From CAYLSO01 sp964386525 (GTDB taxonomy: Bacteria > Eisenbacteria > RBG-16-71-46 > DASYSL01), in assembly GCA_964386525.1 (NCBI GenBank), contig CAYLSO010000293.1, positions 1 through 16,570 on the forward strand: DNA of 16,570 nucleotides, in the 5' to 3' direction. The translations under genes were made by a program, and so were the position numbers. The notes under the pieces were generated by a model, which did no database searches, was not told the DNA's origin, and saw only the letters and a list, made by a program, of their open reading frames with translations. Of this stretch, positions 15,163 to 16,570 are shown one piece after another (positions within the stretch are counted from its first letter, which is position 1; every line of letters begins with the position of its first letter).

Positions 15163-16282
15163 ATGGAGACGGCCCAGGAGCTGAAGCGGCGCCTCGAGCG
15201 CGTCGGGGAAACCCTCGACCAGCTCCGGGGGTATCTTTGAGATCTCCACCCGCCAGAGCGAGGTAGCCGAACTCGAGGCGCGCATGGGTCAGCCGGGCTT
15301 CTGGGAGCGGTCCGGCGAGTCCCGCGCGGTCATCGCGCGCCTGAAGTCCGCCAAGCGCGTGCTCACCGCCTTCGCCGGCCCGGCCGCGCTCCAGCGCGAC
15401 CTGCTGGAGCTGATCGAGGTCGCCGACGGCGACGCCGCGAGCCTGGCCGAGCTGTCCGGCGAGATCGGCGCGCTCGAGCACAAGGCCGCCGACCTGGAAC
15501 TCGAGAGCCTGCTCTCCGGGGAGAACGACGGCCTCGGCGCCGTGCTCTCCATCCACCCCGGGGCGGGCGGCACCGAGAGCCAGGACTGGGCGGAGATGCT
15601 GCTGCGCATGTACATGCGCTGGTGCGAGCGGCGCGCCTTCGGCTGCACGGTGCTCGATCTGCAGCCGGGGGATGAGGCGGGGATCAAGGACGCCACCCTG
15701 GAGATCGCCGGCGACTACGCCTACGGCTTCCTGCGCTCGGAGTCGGGCGTGCACCGGCTGGTGCGGCTGTCGCCGTACGACGCCGCGCACCGCCGCCACA
15801 CCTCCTTCGCCTCGGTCTTCATCTATCCGGCGGTCGACGAGACCATCCACGTGGACCTCGACGAGAAGGACCTGCGCGTCGACACCTTCCGCGCCTCCGG
15901 GGCCGGCGGGCAGCACGTCAACAAGACCGAGTCGGCGGTGCGCATCACGCACCTGCCCACCGGCATCGCGGTGCAGTCGCAGGCCGAGCGCAGCCAGCAC
16001 CGCAACCGCGACTTCGCCATGAAGATCCTGCGCGCCCGCCTCTACGCCTACTACCAGGAACGCGAGCGCGAGAAGATGTCCGGCATGACCGCCGCCAAGA
16101 AGGACATCAACTTCGGCAGCCAGATCCGCTCCTATGTCCTGCACCCGTACACCCTCGTCAAGGACCACCGCACCGAGGCCGAGACCTCCGACACCCAGCG
16201 CGTGCTGGACGGCGATTTCGACCGGTTCACCGACGCCTACCTGAAACAGAAGCCGGCGTCGCCCCCCCCGCGCGGCGCCTAG
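15163..16282 (+). CDS. prfB: Peptide chain release factor 2, made by +1 programmed frameshift
   Basis: Recognises UAA and UGA stop codons and triggers peptide release. Segment 1 runs 15163-15237 (25 codons, METAQELKRRLERVGETLDQ, then LRGYL) and stops at TGA 15238-15240. After a +1 shift, segment 2 runs 15239-16282 and starts EISTRQSEVAELEARMGQ. The joined protein is 372 residues, close to E. coli's 365, and the join falls at the same point (RGYL) as in other bacteria. The decoding tripeptide is SPY at 203-205 (family consensus SPF), in RLSPYDAAHRRHTSF. The catalytic GGQ is at 248-250 in SGAGGQHVNKTESAVRITH, preceded by Ala as in most bacteria. Low RF2 lets ribosomes stall at the TGA and shift, raising RF2: the known autoregulation. 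Without the frameshift model the gene would be misread as starting at the internal ATG 15284, losing the N-terminal domain's beginning. Confidence 0.97.
15226..15241 (+). promoter_or_regulatory. prfB +1 frameshift site: internal SD-like sequence, CTT slip codon, in-frame TGA
   Basis: Codons CGG GGG TAT CTT TGA followed by G. The GGGGG at 15227-15231 is the internal anti-SD pairing element, 3 bases before the CTT slip codon; P-site tRNA moves from CTT to TTT and reading resumes at GAG 15239. Compared with the E. coli site (AGG GGG TAT CTT TGA C), the first base is C instead of A and the base after the stop is G instead of C; the rest is identical. Confidence 0.93.
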
Positions 16283-16305
16283 CCCGGCCGCCGCGCCACG
16301 CAGAG

Positions 16306-16310
16306 AGGAG
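16306..16310 (+). promoter_or_regulatory. Ribosome binding site for the phosphohexomutase gene
   Basis: AGGAG within GAGAGGAGAT, 4 bases before ATG 16315. It lies in the 32-base gap after prfB; nothing else is seen in that gap. Confidence 0.65.
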
Positions 16311-16314
16311 ATCC

Positions 16315-16570
16315 ATGGACAGCCCTGCCGTCAATCCGCAGATCTTCCGCGAGTACGACATCCGCGGCCTGCACGAGCGCGACCTCGGTGACGACGCGGT
16401 GCGGCTCATCGGCCGCGCCTTCGGCACCTACCTGCGCCGCCGCGGCTTGAAGACCGTGGCGCTGGGGCGCGACTTCCGCCTCTCGAGCCCGCGCATCGCC
16501 GCCGCCGTCACCGACGGGCTGACCGCGACCGGCTGCGACGTGAGGTTCGTGGGGGAGGTGCCGACGCCGG
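16315..16570 (+). CDS. Phosphomannomutase/phosphoglucomutase, 3'-truncated by the window
   Basis: Alpha-D-phosphohexomutase family: moves phosphate between C6 and C1 of mannose or glucose. Only the first 85 codons are present. Seen: the family-opening IFREYDIRGLHERDL, then LIGRAFGTYLRRRG, VALGRDFRLSSPRIAAAV and the strand ending CDVRFVGEVPTP. The catalytic phosphoserine loop (TASHNP-type) lies beyond the window, so activity cannot be judged. REYDIRG is typical of AlgC/ManB-type mutases rather than GlmM (which opens FGTDGIRG). It could convert hexose-6-P from the PGI/PMI enzyme to the hexose-1-P used by the nucleotidyltransferase at 2427-3431. Its distance from those genes (about 13 kb) makes direct co-regulation uncertain. 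Confidence 0.9.
   Translation, partial: MDSPAVNPQIFREYDIRGLHERDLGDDAVRLIGRAFGTYLRRRGLKTVALGRDFRLSSPRIAAAVTDGLTATGCDVRFVGEVPTP

Noticed and set aside
15238..15240. TGA read as selenocysteine
   Set aside because: Reading straight through in frame does not give RF2 sequence; only the +1 frame does.
15163..15283. prfB as a pseudogene or sequencing error because of the in-frame TGA
   Set aside because: The TGA sits exactly at the known RGYL-CTT-TGA recoding site with an SD-like G run at the right distance, and both segments match RF2.
1..16570. CRISPR array, insertion sequence, phage, toxin-antitoxin or defence system
   Set aside because: No repeat-spacer pattern, transposase, integrase, terminal inverted repeats or small paired ORFs seen; base use is uniform and every gene but two is a known housekeeping type.

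Overview
The window is a very GC-rich, gene-dense stretch of bacterial chromosome. All thirteen recognisable genes lie on the + strand, and most junctions overlap or are only a few bases apart. Every protein but two has a recognisable housekeeping role. BamD, a lipoprotein of outer-membrane assembly, points to a diderm (Gram-negative-type) bacterium. A bifunctional phosphoglucose/phosphomannose isomerase, a short archaeal/Thermotoga-style S-adenosylhomocysteine hydrolase and the extreme GC content fit an uncultured high-GC lineage such as an FCB-group candidate phylum or Acidobacteriota better than a classical proteobacterium. This placement is inference; no rRNA or lineage marker is present.

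Layout. (1) 1-5928: the C-terminal two thirds of PTS enzyme I, then PGI/PMI, a sugar-1-phosphate nucleotidyltransferase with a left-handed beta-helix tail, metK and ahcY. The first four genes are chained by 4-base GTGA stop/start overlaps. (2) 5929-5995: a short gap with a GC-only hairpin. (3) 5996-10732: ftsK, an unrecognised secreted and membrane-anchored protein, bamD and nadD, again linked by 4-base overlaps. (4) 10725-15088: a class I SAM methyltransferase, a full three-domain DNA polymerase I and coaE. (5) 15089-15162: a short gap with a second hairpin. (6) 15163-16282: prfB (release factor 2), split by the classical autoregulatory +1 programmed frameshift at an in-frame TGA. (7) 16315 onward: the start of a phosphomannomutase/phosphoglucomutase, cut by the window edge.

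How the genes fit together. PGI/PMI, the nucleotidyltransferase and the phosphohexomutase could supply an almost complete route from fructose-6-P to hexose-6-P, hexose-1-P and NDP-sugar for envelope polysaccharide; enzyme I connects this region to PEP-dependent phosphorylation. MetK and AhcY make SAM and remove SAH, and a SAM-dependent methyltransferase lies downstream. FtsK, PolA and PrfB serve chromosome segregation, replication/repair and translation termination; NadD and CoaE make NAD and CoA; BamD builds the outer membrane.

I found no mobile element, CRISPR array, phage gene, defence cassette, RNA gene or gene-free stretch over 300 bases. No new multi-gene system is evident. The points most worth a second look are the prfB recoding site with its slightly unusual sequence, the uncharacterised protein between ftsK and bamD, and the gene order itself.
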